Below, piece by piece: positions 11,746 to 25,003 of a DNA stretch of 64,000 nucleotides (positions within the stretch are counted from its first letter, which is position 1; every line of letters starts with the position of its first letter). The notes beneath the pieces are model-generated. The model saw only the letters and a program-made list of their open reading frames with translations. It ran no database searches and was not told where the DNA came from. Location: contig CM054120.1 in the NCBI GenBank assembly GCA_028673005.1, positions 55,488,057-55,552,056 of the forward strand, read 5' to 3'. Source of the stretch: Tanypteryx hageni (taxonomy: Eukaryota > Arthropoda > Insecta > Odonata > Petaluridae). The position numbers and the translations under genes are program-made.

Positions 11746-12369
11746 TTTCCTACGATTTCTTGTGAAGTAGTTAGACGGCCGTTCTCTTCGTCCTCCAAAA
11801 TGGCCTTTCACTCCTCGCTGCGGCATTTTAAGGATATTGACGATTAGAAAGATGGTAACTTAAAATGAACTCACTTCAATCGTCCGATGAGCAAATGGTC
11901 GGCTATATCGTTTGAGCTATGATTATGAAATGCGTGAAACCTTAGAACCAGCTGATAAACAATATAAAAAGCAACGAATTTTATAGTTATTGTTGTAATA
12001 ATCTGTCGTTAACTTTTTCGTGTAAAAATGAAAATTAGCGTAAATATAATAACACCCCATTTATTTGAGCCGCTTGGTTACAAATAAGTCCTTCACAGGA
12101 ACTTCCGCTATCGTCGACGCTTTAACAATCATTGAGGTGAAACATTATTCCATTAAATTTCAACCGGAGGCGTAGAGCAAATTATACTTGATGTGTTCGA
12201 GCGGAAAGTTTTCTATTAACCTCGACTCAAAAGAAGAACATATTAATCTGTTAAGTAACGCCAAAGGGCGACTTTTACTCTTCGAAAATTCTTGATTCGC
12301 TACTTTTGGCGAATATGCCACAGGGATATTATCAGTTTAATATTTTCCTCTACTTTTCTGTGTGAAGGG
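11746..12369. other. no recognisable feature
   Basis: Mixed-composition sequence with no gene or repeat structure that I could support. Confidence 0.35.
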
Positions 12370-12440
12370 GTGTCGGTGGTGTAGTGGTTCGGCGTTGACA
12401 AGTTGCTCTAAATTACACCAGGCACGAATCCTGAGAAATT
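12370..12440 (+). repeat. tRNA-derived SINE head (pol III promoter boxes)
   Basis: An A-box-like TGGTGTAGTGG (12377-12387) is followed 44 bp later by a B-box-like GGCACGAATCC (12421-12431), exactly the internal promoter spacing of a tRNA. The 3' side does not pair with GTGTCGG at 12370-12376, so there is no acceptor stem and this is not a functional tRNA gene. A SINE head or tRNA pseudogene is the best reading. Confidence 0.6.
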
Positions 12441-13286
12441 TGGAATATTGTATGGTTTGAGGAGACCGTGCAAGTCGTAAGGGATGTTCAGTAGTTGGCT
12501 CTCTTGGTGCTCTTGCGTTTATTTGGACCGCAAAGTTAGTTGCCTACTATATGCTAAATAGCGCAAACTAAAATGTATTCCCTAGAAAATATTTCACGCA
12601 AAGGTTGGTAAATAATTTAAGAGGTCTAAGAAGTGTATTAAATCAGCGCTTTTAAAGCACACGCGGTTAATTGTTCATTCCTATTTATAAAAATCATGCA
12701 CATTTGGGGCACAGAGGACTGCGTGTTCAAAGGTCTTAAATCTCGACGCCGAATGTAATATTTTTATAAAGAATGGCTTTAAGGCCACACCATAGGATGG
12801 GTTAATTTACCCCTTGCGAAAAAGAAGAGTGAATGTACAAAAGAGTCGAAAGGTGTCAGGACTAGGAAAGTATTAATTGAGGCCCTCGGATAAATGCGCT
12901 CTGAGTTTGGGACCCCTGTTGTAGGCATATGCCGGCACCGGTTTTCCCTTCTCCCAGCTGAGTGTGTCTAGTGTGAATGGCAAGGGGAAACCACCACATC
13001 ATGAACGTATATTCCGTAGTCATGGAACTAATCTAACGATAATGTTGACATCAACCACAATACTGACATTGCACTTAAATCTAACTAATTTTGGTATTGG
13101 GAGTATTTTTCCATTTATTTTTTGTTATATCATTTACTACTGTTGCAAAGTACGAGGTGTGAATACAGCGTGTGGAGACGTCCCAAATCTACGTCGAATC
13201 ACGTGTCGCAAACACGTATGACACATCCTCTTGAGACATCATGCCATAGAGAAATACGCATTTCGATGTCCTCTAACTGACTTTCA
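12441..13286. other. non-coding, unassigned
   Basis: Contains a moderately GC-rich patch near 12900-13010 of unknown origin and an 85-codon frame (12964-13221) with no recognised domain. Nothing firm can be said. Confidence 0.35.
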
Positions 13287-13446
13287 GAAGGTTCTGGAAC
13301 CTTGAATAATGCGCATTAGGCGACTATCAGCGAAACGGGCGCCCCTTAGGCGGCCACCGAGACCAAAGGCACGGTTGGATAAGCCACAGTGCTGAGAGAG
13401 CAGCTGCGCCTTTCAAGGACGGAGTGGGGCAGACAGAGCTATAAAA
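13287..13446 (+). promoter_or_regulatory. promoter-like block: heat-shock-element-like motif plus TATA
   Basis: GAAGGTTCTGGAACCTTG (13287-13304) is an alternating GAA/TTC array with three perfect units, like an HSF-binding site. TATAAAA follows at 13440-13446 and AATAAA occurs near 13768. The span could be a host promoter or the U3-R-U5 of a solo LTR. No primer-binding site, terminal TG..CA or target duplication was found. Confidence 0.3.
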
Positions 13447-15850
13447 TTCTCGAGAATCGGAAGTAGAGGAGTCTCTTGAGGAGAACGTGCAAAGTCAGCG
13501 CCCTGTCCTTAGGACAGTCGTTGACCCCCTTTGCTTAGAGCAGACAAAAAGCTGGCACCAGGTTTCTCTCCTCCCTTGCTATCAGTCTATTAATTTCACT
13601 ACCTCTTAAATACCCACTGTGCGTAAAGAGGTGAATCAGCGTGGCGTAAAACATAACATTATAGGATTCTTTCAGTTTTGCGAAATACCGAAGTGCAGTC
13701 GAAGGCTCTGCCCGAACGCCCACTCTCGGCCCTCCTGCTGTCCGTGCATAGGGCAAGGGATAGGGTCAATAAACGGTTGAATTGATCTCCGAGTCTTATC
13801 ATTTTTTGAACCAATTCAATCACTACGTATACACGATCAGCAGGCCGAAGCTGTACCATTGGGCCACGACAATATTGTGTAACAAAATCATTATCTGCTA
13901 AAAATACGACACTTATGGCGCGGCCACGCCAATAAAAATCTTGAAAACTTGGAGCTGAATACTTTTACGAAGTATTTAGGCTCGCGTATGAAGAAGGCTG
14001 CAAGTGTTCCTTAATCTTTTACATCACGAGCATTAGGGATTTGTGCTAAAATACGCTTCATTGGCATAAATAAAAAGAAAATTTCAGCATTTTGTCGTCG
14101 TTTATAAGAGATACGTTTCGGAAAACAACCCTAAAGGCAAGTCATAAGAGTAACGTGGAATTTGGCGATTTATCTACGAGAGCGAGCCGTTACCTTTTAT
14201 AAAATGGTGCCACATTCTTGGCTTTAAAATTGCTTACATAGTATAAAATTCAATATACACGAAATTTTCAAAAATAAATTTTCTCGGTCATTGCGAAGAA
14301 AAAGTAAACAGATAGAGGAGCGCAAAAAACCATAGTTGGTGGAACCCTACGCAGGAAATGAACCTTTAGATCAGATGTCGTCAAACTTCAGTCCGATAAC
14401 AGCATGCGGCCCGCAAGAACGCCACATGTTGCTCGCGAATACATGATGACAAAGCGATCCGTAAAATTTAACACAAAGAATTCCAGAGTTTTTATCGAAA
14501 TTATGGTAAAAAACTTAAATGTGAACGCTGAGATAAATTTAGACTTAATTTTCGCTTCTCAGATTTAAGCCGTCATTCTACCAAGCTAGGCGTTTGCCAC
14601 TGGGAATACGACCTCTCATGTTGTAAATTTAGCTGATCTCTGACTTAGATCCTAATGCAGCCATATCGAGTGCGTAGCATGCATACTAAATGCAGCTCGA
14701 AGTGCTATCTTAAGAGGATTGCAACGATACTCGGCGATTTGTATTTTCCCATTAGCTAAAAATGTTGACCACTTTTAATTAATTAAATTTTATTATTGTA
14801 TCACTAACACATTTTCACATTATTTCATAACAAACGCTCTTGAATGCCTTTGAATTACGTAATCGTTTCCATTATAACAACTTCCTCATAAGTAGCTCGC
14901 CAGATAATTTCAATTATAAATGTTGTTCATGGTTGACAAAAGGTTGTGAACCCCTTTCCTAGCAACTAAATTGGACAACGAGGACAATTTTAATTAGTAT
15001 GTGTCGAAGTAAACTACCGCAATGCTTAACATTGCTTGTCGTATTATCAGTTGGCACCGCTATTTGACGTATTCTTCAATTTTAAATTTCGTCGACGAGG
15101 GTTCGGCACACACATAAGGTCTAATCCTGGAGCTTTGCAGAGGAAGCTGTGGCAGCGAGGAATTACTGTTCGTGTGCCGTCCTACGCATGGATGCCTGCG
15201 AGAGATCGTGTTTCGTTATTTTTCCGAGGTCTTGAATCGTGGCTATTTTCTTTTTTTGACCACCGAGTTAGTGAGGTTTATTGTACTAGCGATGAATCAG
15301 CAATCGGCGAAGACCTCCCGTAAGAGCATTTTGGTAGAGATGATTTGTTCATTCATTGAAGAATCTATTGTTTGGATAATTTCCCAAGTTATAAAGAGCA
15401 GTCCGATAACGTAAACTTCAATGTCATATTTTTCGAACCTCAATAATTATTTCACCAGTCCATCTTTTATACCTTCGGAGATTATTAGTTGATAGCTCGA
15501 ACACTTTTGGCTCTAATTAATCATTGGTAAGAAACTCCTTTAGCCAAAATATAGTATATAAAAAATATTTTAAACGAGCCCCTATCTGACACTGTATTTG
15601 TTTCAAAACTCAAATCTAAAGAAGATGAATTTGCAACAGTACAGAAGTCAAAGAAAATCCAAGTTTCAGCTCCCAATTTTTGACGGTTTCGTCAATCTTG
15701 GACCGCTACCTAAAATTATATACAAACAGATAAATATTCTCATGCAGTGGAAATAACTGAAAAGTTTGAAATTTAAAGGGGCATTTCGTAAAAGTATCAA
15801 TATATTCAATCGCTTAAAACAATAACTAATAACCTGTAATATTTTCATGA
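13447..15850. other. non-coding, unassigned
   Basis: No gene recognised. A patch near 14385-14450 contains ATGCGGCCCGCAAG, reminiscent of the interior of hAT MITEs such as the one at 50437, but no ends are visible. The open frames at 15036-15414 overlap each other and lack domains. Confidence 0.35.
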
Positions 15851-16650
15851 AAATTATATGAACCGAAGGAGGTTATGAAATACTTTGAGCCGAGGATTCA
15901 TATGAGCACAGCGAGCTATACTATCAAAACGTCCAAATTGGAAAGAGTAAACGAGAAAAAAATGTTTCTGAATGGACTAGAAAAAAAATTATTTCCAGTA
16001 AGCCGCGGCGAAGGCATACGAAACGTGCATTTCTTGGGGAGTCGAGAAATGTCGTCTAGACGGAGTCATTTTCATTAACGTTCCGTGACATGGCGCGTCA
16101 TTCTCCTACGTAGTTTATAGTCGAACGGCACTCATGAGGAGACAACACGCACTCACGCGCCCCAAGGAACACTTGTTCGGAACCCAATCGTCCGACGCGG
16201 CTTCGCAAAAGTCATAAAAACACGCTTGTCATTTCCTCCTCACGCAGAGCGAACGAGTTTCGCCACATACGCCTTACATCTGCCTTTGCTGAAAATATAT
16301 TAGAAAAATATATATTTGAAAAAGATTCAATTAAAAATATTAATCGCGGTGTCATGTAATAACAAGGAAATTAGATTCTATAAGTTTTAATTTCTGAGGC
16401 GACATTAAAGACGAGACGAGAAAACTTGATTTGCCATACCGGAAACTCAATCGCAGTGGGAGATGGGACGACCCATGGCAAAAGGGGACGAAATTTTTTT
16501 CTGAGGGCGTTAAATGTTTTTACTGGGACTTCAAATTCGTTCCTACGGAGCGACCTACACATTTTTTGCTCCGTCACTAGTGCAGTTTTATTCAAGGATT
16601 TCCTTCTTGCGAATAGTATATCCGATTGTTCACCTACAATATTTACTTGA
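15851..16650. repeat. 800-bp tandem duplication, unit 1
   Basis: The landmark AACCGAAGGAGGTTA lies at 15861 here and at 16661 in the next unit, an offset of exactly 800 bp. Homology continues through GAGCACAGCGAGCTAT, GAAATGTCGTC, TTCCGTGACATGGCGCG and CACTTGTTCGGAA to the unit end. The middle is GC-rich (CACGCACTCACGCGCCCC). Short open frames on both strands have no domain signature. Confidence 0.9.
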
Positions 16651-17420
16651 AAATTATTTGAACCGAAGGAGGTTACGAAATACATCGAGCCGATGCTTCA
16701 TATGAGCACAGCGAGCTATTTTATCAAAATATCCGCGCTGAAAAGAGTAAACGAGACAAACCTGTTCCGGAATAGACTAGACAAAAATAATTTCCCGCAA
16801 GCCGCGCAAAGGCATACGAAACTTGCATTTCTGGCGGAATCGAGAAATGTCGTCCAGACGGAGTCGGTTTCATTAACGTTCCGTGACATGGCGCGTCAGT
16901 CTCGCACGTAGTTTATAGTCGAACGGCGCTCATGATGAGACAACACGCACTCACGCGCCCCGAGGAACACTTGTTCGGAATCTAATCGTCCGACACGGCT
17001 TCGCAAAAGTCAGAAAAACACGTTCGTCATTTCCTTCTCATGCAGAGCGAACGAGTTTTGCCATATACGTTTTTGATGGAAATATATTAGAAAATATATG
17101 TATTTACAAACGATTCAAGTAAAAAAATAAATGGTAGTGTCGTGTAATAACAAGGAAATTAGGTTCTACAATTTTTAATTTCTGAGGCGACATTAAAGAC
17201 GGCAAGAAAATTTGATTTGGCACACTGGAAACCCACGCGCGATGGGATGTGGGGCGACCCATGGCCAAAGGAGACCCAATTTCTTTCTGAGTTCGTTAAA
17301 TTTTTTTCTAGGGTTTCGAATTCTTTCTGACGGAGGACCTACACATTTTTTTCTTCGCCAGTGGTGAGTTTTATTCAAGGATTTCGTTCTTGCAAATAAT
17401 ATATCCGATCGTTCCCGGAT
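16651..17420. repeat. 800-bp tandem duplication, unit 2
   Basis: Second, slightly shorter unit of the head-to-tail duplication. The same landmarks appear in the same order with scattered substitutions and small indels. No third copy precedes 15851 or follows 17420. Confidence 0.9.
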
Positions 17421-17831
17421 ATAGTCATCAATGTTAATGGGGAAAGTCTCAGGTTCCAGCTTTGAGTACGATCAGAGATAAAGGCGTTAACGAAACCAGA
17501 GAATTGAAATTACGAGGAGTGCTTTTTTATAGCTTCCACTTAGCGCAAAATTTAGGGCCGCAGAAAGTAAAATCCGATAATAAAGCCGCCACAGATATTT
17601 AAATTCGAGGGAGAATTTCTGAATAGATAAATATAGTTGTATAATTAAATTATAGTTTCGGTACAATTAAAACATTGAAATATTTTTTCTCATAATTGGG
17701 TACTTTTTTGCATTCCGTCGAGTGTTTCTGCATGAAGTATTTTTCATTTAAATTACTTATAATAATAGAGTTAATATACGAGGCCGAGACATTCCATAAT
17801 GAAAGTAAGTAATCCTTACACCGTTGGCGTT

Positions 17832-18180
17832 GTGAAGAAATCCGGTGTGTACCTATTAAAGTGTAACGATTGCAACGTTATTTACATTGGTCAAACGGGC
17901 AGAAATTTTTAAATCAGAGCTAACGAACACTTTAGGTTTTTTAAATCCGTTTCATTCGATTCCCGTTTCGCTAATCATTTACTCATCTGCAGTCATTCTT
18001 CCTCCTTCACTCCCTAAATCTTACATTTAGCGGAAAAAAGGTCCCAGATTAAATGAACTTGAGAAAATGGAAATTATACATAACAAACACACTTTTAGTT
18101 AACGATCACCAATACCTCTCTTATTCCTTGCTGCTCAGCGCTTCCACCCCACCTAGTATATCTCAACAGGTCGTGTTTTA
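17832..18180 (+). pseudogene. GIY-YIG endonuclease relic (Penelope-like element C-terminus)
   Basis: The frame from 17832 reads VKKSGVYLLKCNDCNVIYIG followed by QTGRNF, a TAA stop, then IRANEHFR and later FANHLL. GVY and YIG are the two halves of the GIY-YIG signature, and the spacing to the Arg and Glu-His segments matches Penelope-like elements, including the copy at 30151-31527. Several stops and at least one frameshift follow, where a NELEKMEI-like stretch is visible. No RT domain is found upstream. I infer a 5'-truncated dead copy from a lineage different from the 28.7-kb element. Confidence 0.75.
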
Positions 18181-18974
18181 ATTCATTCGTGTGGAATGAA
18201 GTTATAAAAAATATTTTTCGTACTCTTATACAGGGTGATTCAATAGTCACGCAACCCAACAGTTAGGTGTCTGGTAATCCGTGGCAACGTGTAATACGCT
18301 ACATGTAATAAGTAACTTGATACGCCAAACTTGTAATTAACATCAAACTCTCTTATTTTTCTCACGTGTCAAAAATTACTCCAGACAGACTCCTGCAATC
18401 TTTTTGGAACTTTGTTCTAATTCTAGTAGTTCGTGACACAGTTACGCTATGTATGTTTTAAAAAATATATAAGTATATGTTTACTTTTTTACATATAGTT
18501 GGTTGTTCACATTGATAAGTACATTGTTATTTTAAATTATTGAAAATATTTTTTAAATCTAGGCATCATGATTAACAACATTTTTGGTTAGGTTATTGGA
18601 TTATCAGGTAAAGCAAACCTGATATTTGGAGGGTTATTGTCTTTAGAGGCAGCCACATAAAGTTGCCCTTGCGTAGACACAGGTTCCTTCAGGTAGGCCT
18701 ACGCTAAATATAGGGAATATCCCCACTCAATATATAGTTCTCGTTTTACATATAATCCAGTTAAATATAAGTACCTAATTTCGCTGATTTTGCAATAACG
18801 CGGTAGTCGTAAACAAGAAAAATGCTTCACGTCTAAAAACGTAACATTTTCAAGTTAAAACTTCATTTGTGGACCGACTCGACCCGTACAGGAAAATCGA
18901 CGTTAAGAATAAAAAACTACGTACATTATTTTGCCTTTAAACAGTCCGGGTCAGAATATTGAAGGAAAATTTTC

Positions 18975-19075
18975 TAATTTTAATTTGCAAAAAAAGAAGC
19001 CTGCACGTCGACTAATAGACTTTTACGTGTTATATTATGGGAAAGAGAAATTATCTCCCGGAGTCGAAACCGAAT
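18975..19075. repeat. dispersed repeat, copy 1
   Basis: About 100 bp shared with 24800-24895: an A-rich run, AAGCCTGCACGTC, TTTTTACGTGTTAT, TTATGGG and GAGTCGA in the same order. Confidence 0.65.
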
Positions 19076-21714
19076 CTTTTTTCAATAAAAATGAAAATTA
19101 AACTCGAAGTTCACATAGCATCAATTTAATTCGTTAAGATTAATTGATTTTTGATCGTTAATTATTGAGAAAAATCGATTCAAAATTGTTCGTGACACAG
19201 TTTGGGATAACCAAATTACTATTATTAGATTTCTGTATTTTGTAATTACAAAAAAATCTGCATAAAAATGCCAAAATCGTGAATAACAAAATTATAAAGT
19301 ATATGATCGCTGAAATTTTATTAAATAAAAAACGTAATATTGATCATTTTCTACGTTTTTCAATGCAATACACAATATATATTTTATTGCAAAGTCTTTA
19401 AGATATTTCAATCTGAAAATGTACCTGATGCGAAAAAATAAACAAATTATTATATAGATTGTAATTTTCATTTCCCTCCAAAGATCTCGAGATCGATTCC
19501 GGGTGAATCTATATTCGCTATTAAAAATTTCAGAAAAACGACCATACATTACCTAAATCTTGGAGTATTCTTGTTTATGCAACCACACAAGGATTACGGA
19601 AATAACATTAAAATGGTGAAGTTACTCAAACTCAGTAACTCAGTCACACACGTGACCATAGTTCAAATGGTTCATTCTGAAATTAAAGTTAAAATCACTA
19701 AATACTTAAACAAATTTTTCCTGGTTACCAAAACTTTAACTTATTCTACCTACTACTGTCCTTCGATAATACGAAAGATACATTTTTCGGAGGATTACAT
19801 GCTCATGGATAGAAACAATTTGATTTGAAATGACGAGATGAATGAATTTACCGGATCCAACAGGGGAGTTCCCCACAAAATATTTGCCGTGACTAAATAT
19901 GCTAGAACGCAGGAAGATTCCAATTTTCCAATGTCTGTCCTAAATAATTATTCTCAAAGAAACATAAACGTATATATTTATTTGAGATAATCGATTGATT
20001 CTGAATAATTGTGATTACACGACAATGCTCGCCGTAAGCATAAGTGCAATTTAAAATTATATATCCTTAAGTGTTAGTATGTCGAAATTGCCCGTTAAAT
20101 ATGACGGGTTTGCATGAATTAAGTATAAGCTTAAAAAATTAAATAAAAAAATTAATGACAACTTTCATATGCCCAGAACTATTTTCTCTTTATGGAACAT
20201 TCAAATATGTGACTTTCAGATTTATTTTTTAATTTGTAATAAATACAAAACGTGAATTCGTTAAAATTACTTTAAATTTGTTTTTCTGTTTTTAGCCAAA
20301 TATTAAAGAGTTACGCAGCTACCGCAGAAAATGTACTCAAAGAACTTGAAATATTCCTCAATTTTATCGTAATATACAGGTTTGCCCCAAAAAGTTATCT
20401 ATTGCCACAGTTGTTTTTTTTACATTCTCACATCCTTACGTAGTATATTGAAAAAGTACTCCTTTTCCCCGTTTAACGTAAGGAATGCGGTCCTTAAAAG
20501 TTGTTCTTTAAGCGAAAATTTGTTTAACGAAAATAAAGTTCCCAATAATTTAAATATAGTAATTAGAGTTACGGTGACCTGAGACAACGTATTTGTACAT
20601 ACATAATCATAAAGAAAGGCTAATATAAAGTACACTACCTTTGTGAACTTCGCGTGCTTGCGGTTCGCGAATTTGCACTTTGCGGTAAAAGTTTTTTTTT
20701 GCCATTACTTACGTTTTGAACCGATTGTTTGCATTTCGCGTTATGCATTTGCGATGCTAATAAGAGTGAACTACTCATACTTTTGTGTTTCAAAATTTCC
20801 GTTTAAACTTTGGCGCCCTAGAAAATGACTTATTATTAAATTTATAGTGCTCATTATTAGCAGGTTTTAAAGTAAACAAACATGATAAGTCTCGATTTAA
20901 GTATTTTGTAGCTCAGTTTGAACTTCTCTGCCAACGCCGCTATTATTGATGATGAAACTTTAGTTTAAAATTTAAAGAAATGAAAGATTTTCATTTGGTA
21001 TTGTGTTTGTATTTTAAACGTAATTTAAGGAAATGTAATTTTGGTTTGATAGGTTTTCATTTTATATTATGAATATTGAATGTAAATCTAGGAATTGCTG
21101 TCATCTTGTAACATAGGATTTTCCGCCGCGTATTTAGAACGCGATTACTAGAAGAAATGTTACCACTTTAAGGCTTTGTTTTTATTTTTGCAACGTATTT
21201 TGAACTGTTAAAATAAATGTTATAACTTTCTTACGATAAGTTTTGATTTTCTGTTTGATTGTAAAAGTATTTTGTTACAGAAGACAGTGACGCTGATTTT
21301 ATCAACATCATTATCCTTTGATTTTTTGGAAATCTACCACATGGATAAGGATACTGGATATCAACAATAGTCAGGGTAAGGTTGCAAAATACGAAATACG
21401 TACTGCTTGGAATATTTTCGTTGTAGCGAAATTCATTGCGTATACCAAATAGAGTATTAAGTTTAGACATTTTGGAAGGAGAAAAAGTCTTTACTTGACC
21501 GGAAATCGAATTACTTTTTCTAATGCGTTAACGCGAACATTCGTTAAGTGAGCTTTCGAAAAACTAGGAGTCTGTGTATTGTAATAGTGAAAAAATTCTA
21601 CTTTGAGATTTTGATAGAAATATACGTTTTAGGTGCCCCTGGGACCATAAAAGTGGTTTTCGTCATGCCGTCTGTCTGCCTTTTTGCGATTCTAGGGCCC
21701 AAACGCGTATATAA

Positions 21715-22045
21715 AATCAAATGATATCTCGTATTTATGTAATATATCATCTTGTGAAGACCTTTCTTTCATAAAAATGATATTGCACAAAAATAAACGA
21801 TAGTTTGTTCTTGACAATTTTTAGAAAAATTTGATATGCCCAAAAATGGCTCCAAGGAATTTGATTAAAATCAATCCATTTGTAGAGCCTGATGTTAAAA
21901 ATAATGCTGCGAAATCCATATGTCTCCAAAAGCACTATATGGCGTCCATTGGCATTAAAATACACGCTAAGTTACCATATCTAAGCCCTATGACGTCACG
22001 CCTCCGCCGCGATCCACTCAAAATCAAACTACAACCTAGATGGTT
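21715..22045. repeat. old tandem duplication, unit 1
   Basis: Landmarks ATGATATCTC, AAAAATGGCTC, AAGGA, TTTGATT, ATCCA, AGCCTGATGT and ATTAAAATA recur about 337 bp downstream in the same order. Divergence is high. Confidence 0.6.
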
Positions 22046-22051
22046 AAACTA

Positions 22052-22310
22052 AATGGAATGATATCTCATATTTTTTTATAATAGCATTCATAGTAGACAC
22101 TCTGAAGAGATGAACTATATTGCGCAACAATTAAGGGCACTTTATTCTTGGAAATTTTAAAACAAAAATGGCTCTAAGGATTTTGATTGAAATCCATCCA
22201 ATATTACAGCCTGATGTCACAAATGATATTAAGTAATGCATTTGTCCCCAAAATTACTATATATCGTCCAGTGGAATTAAAATATACTTCGCTAAACTAC
22301 GGTTAACTTA
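22052..22310. repeat. old tandem duplication, unit 2
   Basis: Second unit of the pair starting at 21715, with the same landmark order. Confidence 0.6.
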
Positions 22311-22969
22311 GATTTATGAGTGTTTTTCTTTTATAACCGTACACAGTCGACCAAACGTATATACAATATGAGAAAGTTTGTGCAATATATATTGCGCCGT
22401 TTCTTATTATCTGCAACACAGAAATAGAACAAATTAGTGAGAAATACAACAAAGACAGAGAACTGCTACGTATAAAAGAAAATGATTTATATATTTCATC
22501 ATTGAGACATGTAACTTATTACATTAAGAGATATGATAGCTGAAAATCAATAGCTTACCTATTTTAGGAAAACAGTCTGAATTTTTAAGATTACTAATAT
22601 GTTATTTTATTAAAAAAACGGAAATGTAAAAATAAATATATTCTCCTTAAGGCAAAATTAACCGACGTTTTGGAAACGGGCAGAAAAAGAAATCGGTCAG
22701 GAAGACATTAATTCTCCGATCTTAAAGATAAAATAAAGTTTCCCCGCGAATGTCGGTTTTCCATAATGCTGAGTTTTGCTCGTCGTGATGTCAGTGATCG
22801 CTGTTAAACTTTATTCTGAATCGGACGCGATCCTCAACACACCGTTTTCAAATTCCGCCAAAAACATGCGTTGCAGGTTTATCTGGGAAAAGAATTCGAA
22901 CGTGCTTTTAGTGAGTCACTGTGCTCGTAGGTAACTATTTTATTTTTAATTTATGGAATATTCAATTTT

Positions 22970-23027
22970 GTCTCTCTCACTCTCTCTTCTTCTTTCTTTC
23001 TTCATCTCTCTCCTTCTCTCTCTCGTA
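22970..23027. repeat. CT-rich microsatellite
   Basis: Irregular TCTC, TTCT and CTTT runs on the plus strand. Confidence 0.85.
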
Positions 23028-24799
23028 TCAAATCATCATAAAATAATTTCAAAGATATTTGATTTCGTTATGAAAAATTAGTAAATTTTGCTATGATCTG
23101 GTTTAGCTTTCAAGCACAATCAAATCAGTGTCTTTGAAAGCTATCTTTGTTATATTGTTTACAAATTATCACCAGTAAGACCAAATTCTTGTCAAAATAT
23201 ATGTTGAAAATAAGAGTAAAATCAAAATAATAAGATATAATATATGAAGAATTTATAGAAATTAACTTGAAATATTTGAGCAAATTATAAATGATTTCAA
23301 AATAATAGAATTTAACTTAATAATTGAATTGTTTTACTCTTACGCGTACAAACAGGATAAAATGTTAATAAACAGTGAATTTTCCATCAAAGAAAAAATG
23401 TGTAGTAACTTACTGTATACGAAATACTTACATGAACTGCAATAAGTTTAAACTATATTTTAAGAGCGTAATTTTCTTTTAACTATTGTAGTTTTAAAAT
23501 ATTTTCAGAAAATTGACTTTATTTAAAAAAAATTAAATAAAGGTCATAGAATGTTATTTTTCAACTCTAATAGAAATTCGGTTCGAAAAATTTTGTGTAT
23601 TCTTCTTTAAAGAAATTCATTGAAAATAACGTTATATTTAGTTTTATGAAATCTCACTATTTGGAAATGGCACATGATTCGATCGTATAAAATGTTTTAT
23701 AAGGAATTATAATTTATTATTGTTATTTTTGTGCTACAGCTCCTTTAGTTCTATGCAAACTCTACATACTCCTCTTCCTTTTTCTCAATTTCTTGTCATT
23801 TCCATTCCCTTTTCCTTCCACGATCTATCTACTTAATAGATTCAGTATATCTGTTATACCATTACATAAAAGCCTGATCCGTATTAAAGCATTAAAATTG
23901 TGCATTTATTAAGCATACATATTTGACCAAGAATATAATTCAACTCTCTGGAACATACTATAACGTGAATTGAATTTTTTTAATTTTTATTCCACATAAA
24001 ATGCTCCATTAAATCAAATTTTATTAGTTTTATTCGAAGGAAGTGCGATATATCTCTTACTCCTCAAAATAATACTACAAACGAACAGTTATTTCATAAA
24101 TTACCATGTCAACCCTAAGTAAACTAATTCTGATTAGCTCATTATATAAATTTCTGCCAAAATTCAATTTTCTATCTACATCCTTGTTTGAGTTATTCGC
24201 GTTTTAATAACTTTATACTCAGGCTAAGTGACTAAAAATTAGCATATTATTATTATTTTTTGATTCTTTTAAAGTTTCCCAAACCGTCTTAAAGTCCTCC
24301 AACATTCTATCTAACTCCCGTAACCTATCGCGCAATCCTTCACTCAATATATTTATTAGAGGCTCGGTTTTTTATTAAAACGTCCAGCATGTTCCTCAGA
24401 TTTTCATGTTAAATTTATCTCATTATTACTATTTTTAATCTTTTTCAATAATGTGGTAATGTGGTAATAATGTGGTATTCCTTCTCATAAATAACGCAAC
24501 GAATGTTGTTTACAGAATATCATTTCCCTCTCCTTCCATATTTCTCTCCTGTTCGTATTAACAGCCTTCAAAGCACGATTAAAGATTGGAACAACAATAG
24601 GATTCCGAGGTAAATAATGCAATTGGTAGGCAAGGCAATATCCCAATTAAATGGCAAGATTTCCCCAAAATATGCGAATAAAACGTTTAACATGATTAAT
24701 ATCAAACAAGGCAGGTAAACATGAACAGAATAAGAAACTATATAATTGTTTCTTTAAAATTGTTTATATTTAAAAAACGTAGGTTAGTTCTTTCTAACT

Positions 24800-24895
24800 T
24801 TAATCTCAAAAAAAAAGAAAAGCCTGCACGTCAAAAAGTCGATTTTTACGTGTTATCTTATGGGGAATGCAAATCATCGTCTTGAGTCGATCCTT
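24800..24895. repeat. dispersed repeat, copy 2
   Basis: Matches 18975-19075 (see that entry). It ends about 110 bp before the piggyBac element at 25004. Confidence 0.65.
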
Positions 24896-25003
24896 GGATA
24901 GTTTTCGTAAATTTTCCTACGTTACAGCACTTTTATATCCAAGTAGATTATCTCTGCCAAATTTAAAGTTAATATCTGCATATTTAATTGAGTTATTTGC
25001 GTT

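Larger units (their letters stand above)
18181..24799. other. long AT-rich stretch without genes
   Basis: No coding sequence recognised over about 6.6 kb. Inside are the repeat at 18975-19075, the duplicated pair at 21715-22310 and a CT-rich microsatellite at 22970-23027, listed separately. Phrases such as TACAGGGTGATTCAATAGTC (18231) resemble ends of Tc/mariner-like elements, but no partner end was found. Confidence 0.4.

Noticed and set aside
12370..12440. Functional tRNA gene
   Set aside because: The A and B boxes are correctly spaced, but the acceptor and T stems do not close, so only a SINE head or tRNA pseudogene is supported.
18231..20400. TACAGGGTGATTCAATAGTC at 18231 and ACAGGTTTGCCCCAAAAAGT at 20376 as Tc/mariner-like ends
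   Set aside because: Each stands alone. They are not inverted copies of each other, and no TA-flanked partner or transposase sequence was found.
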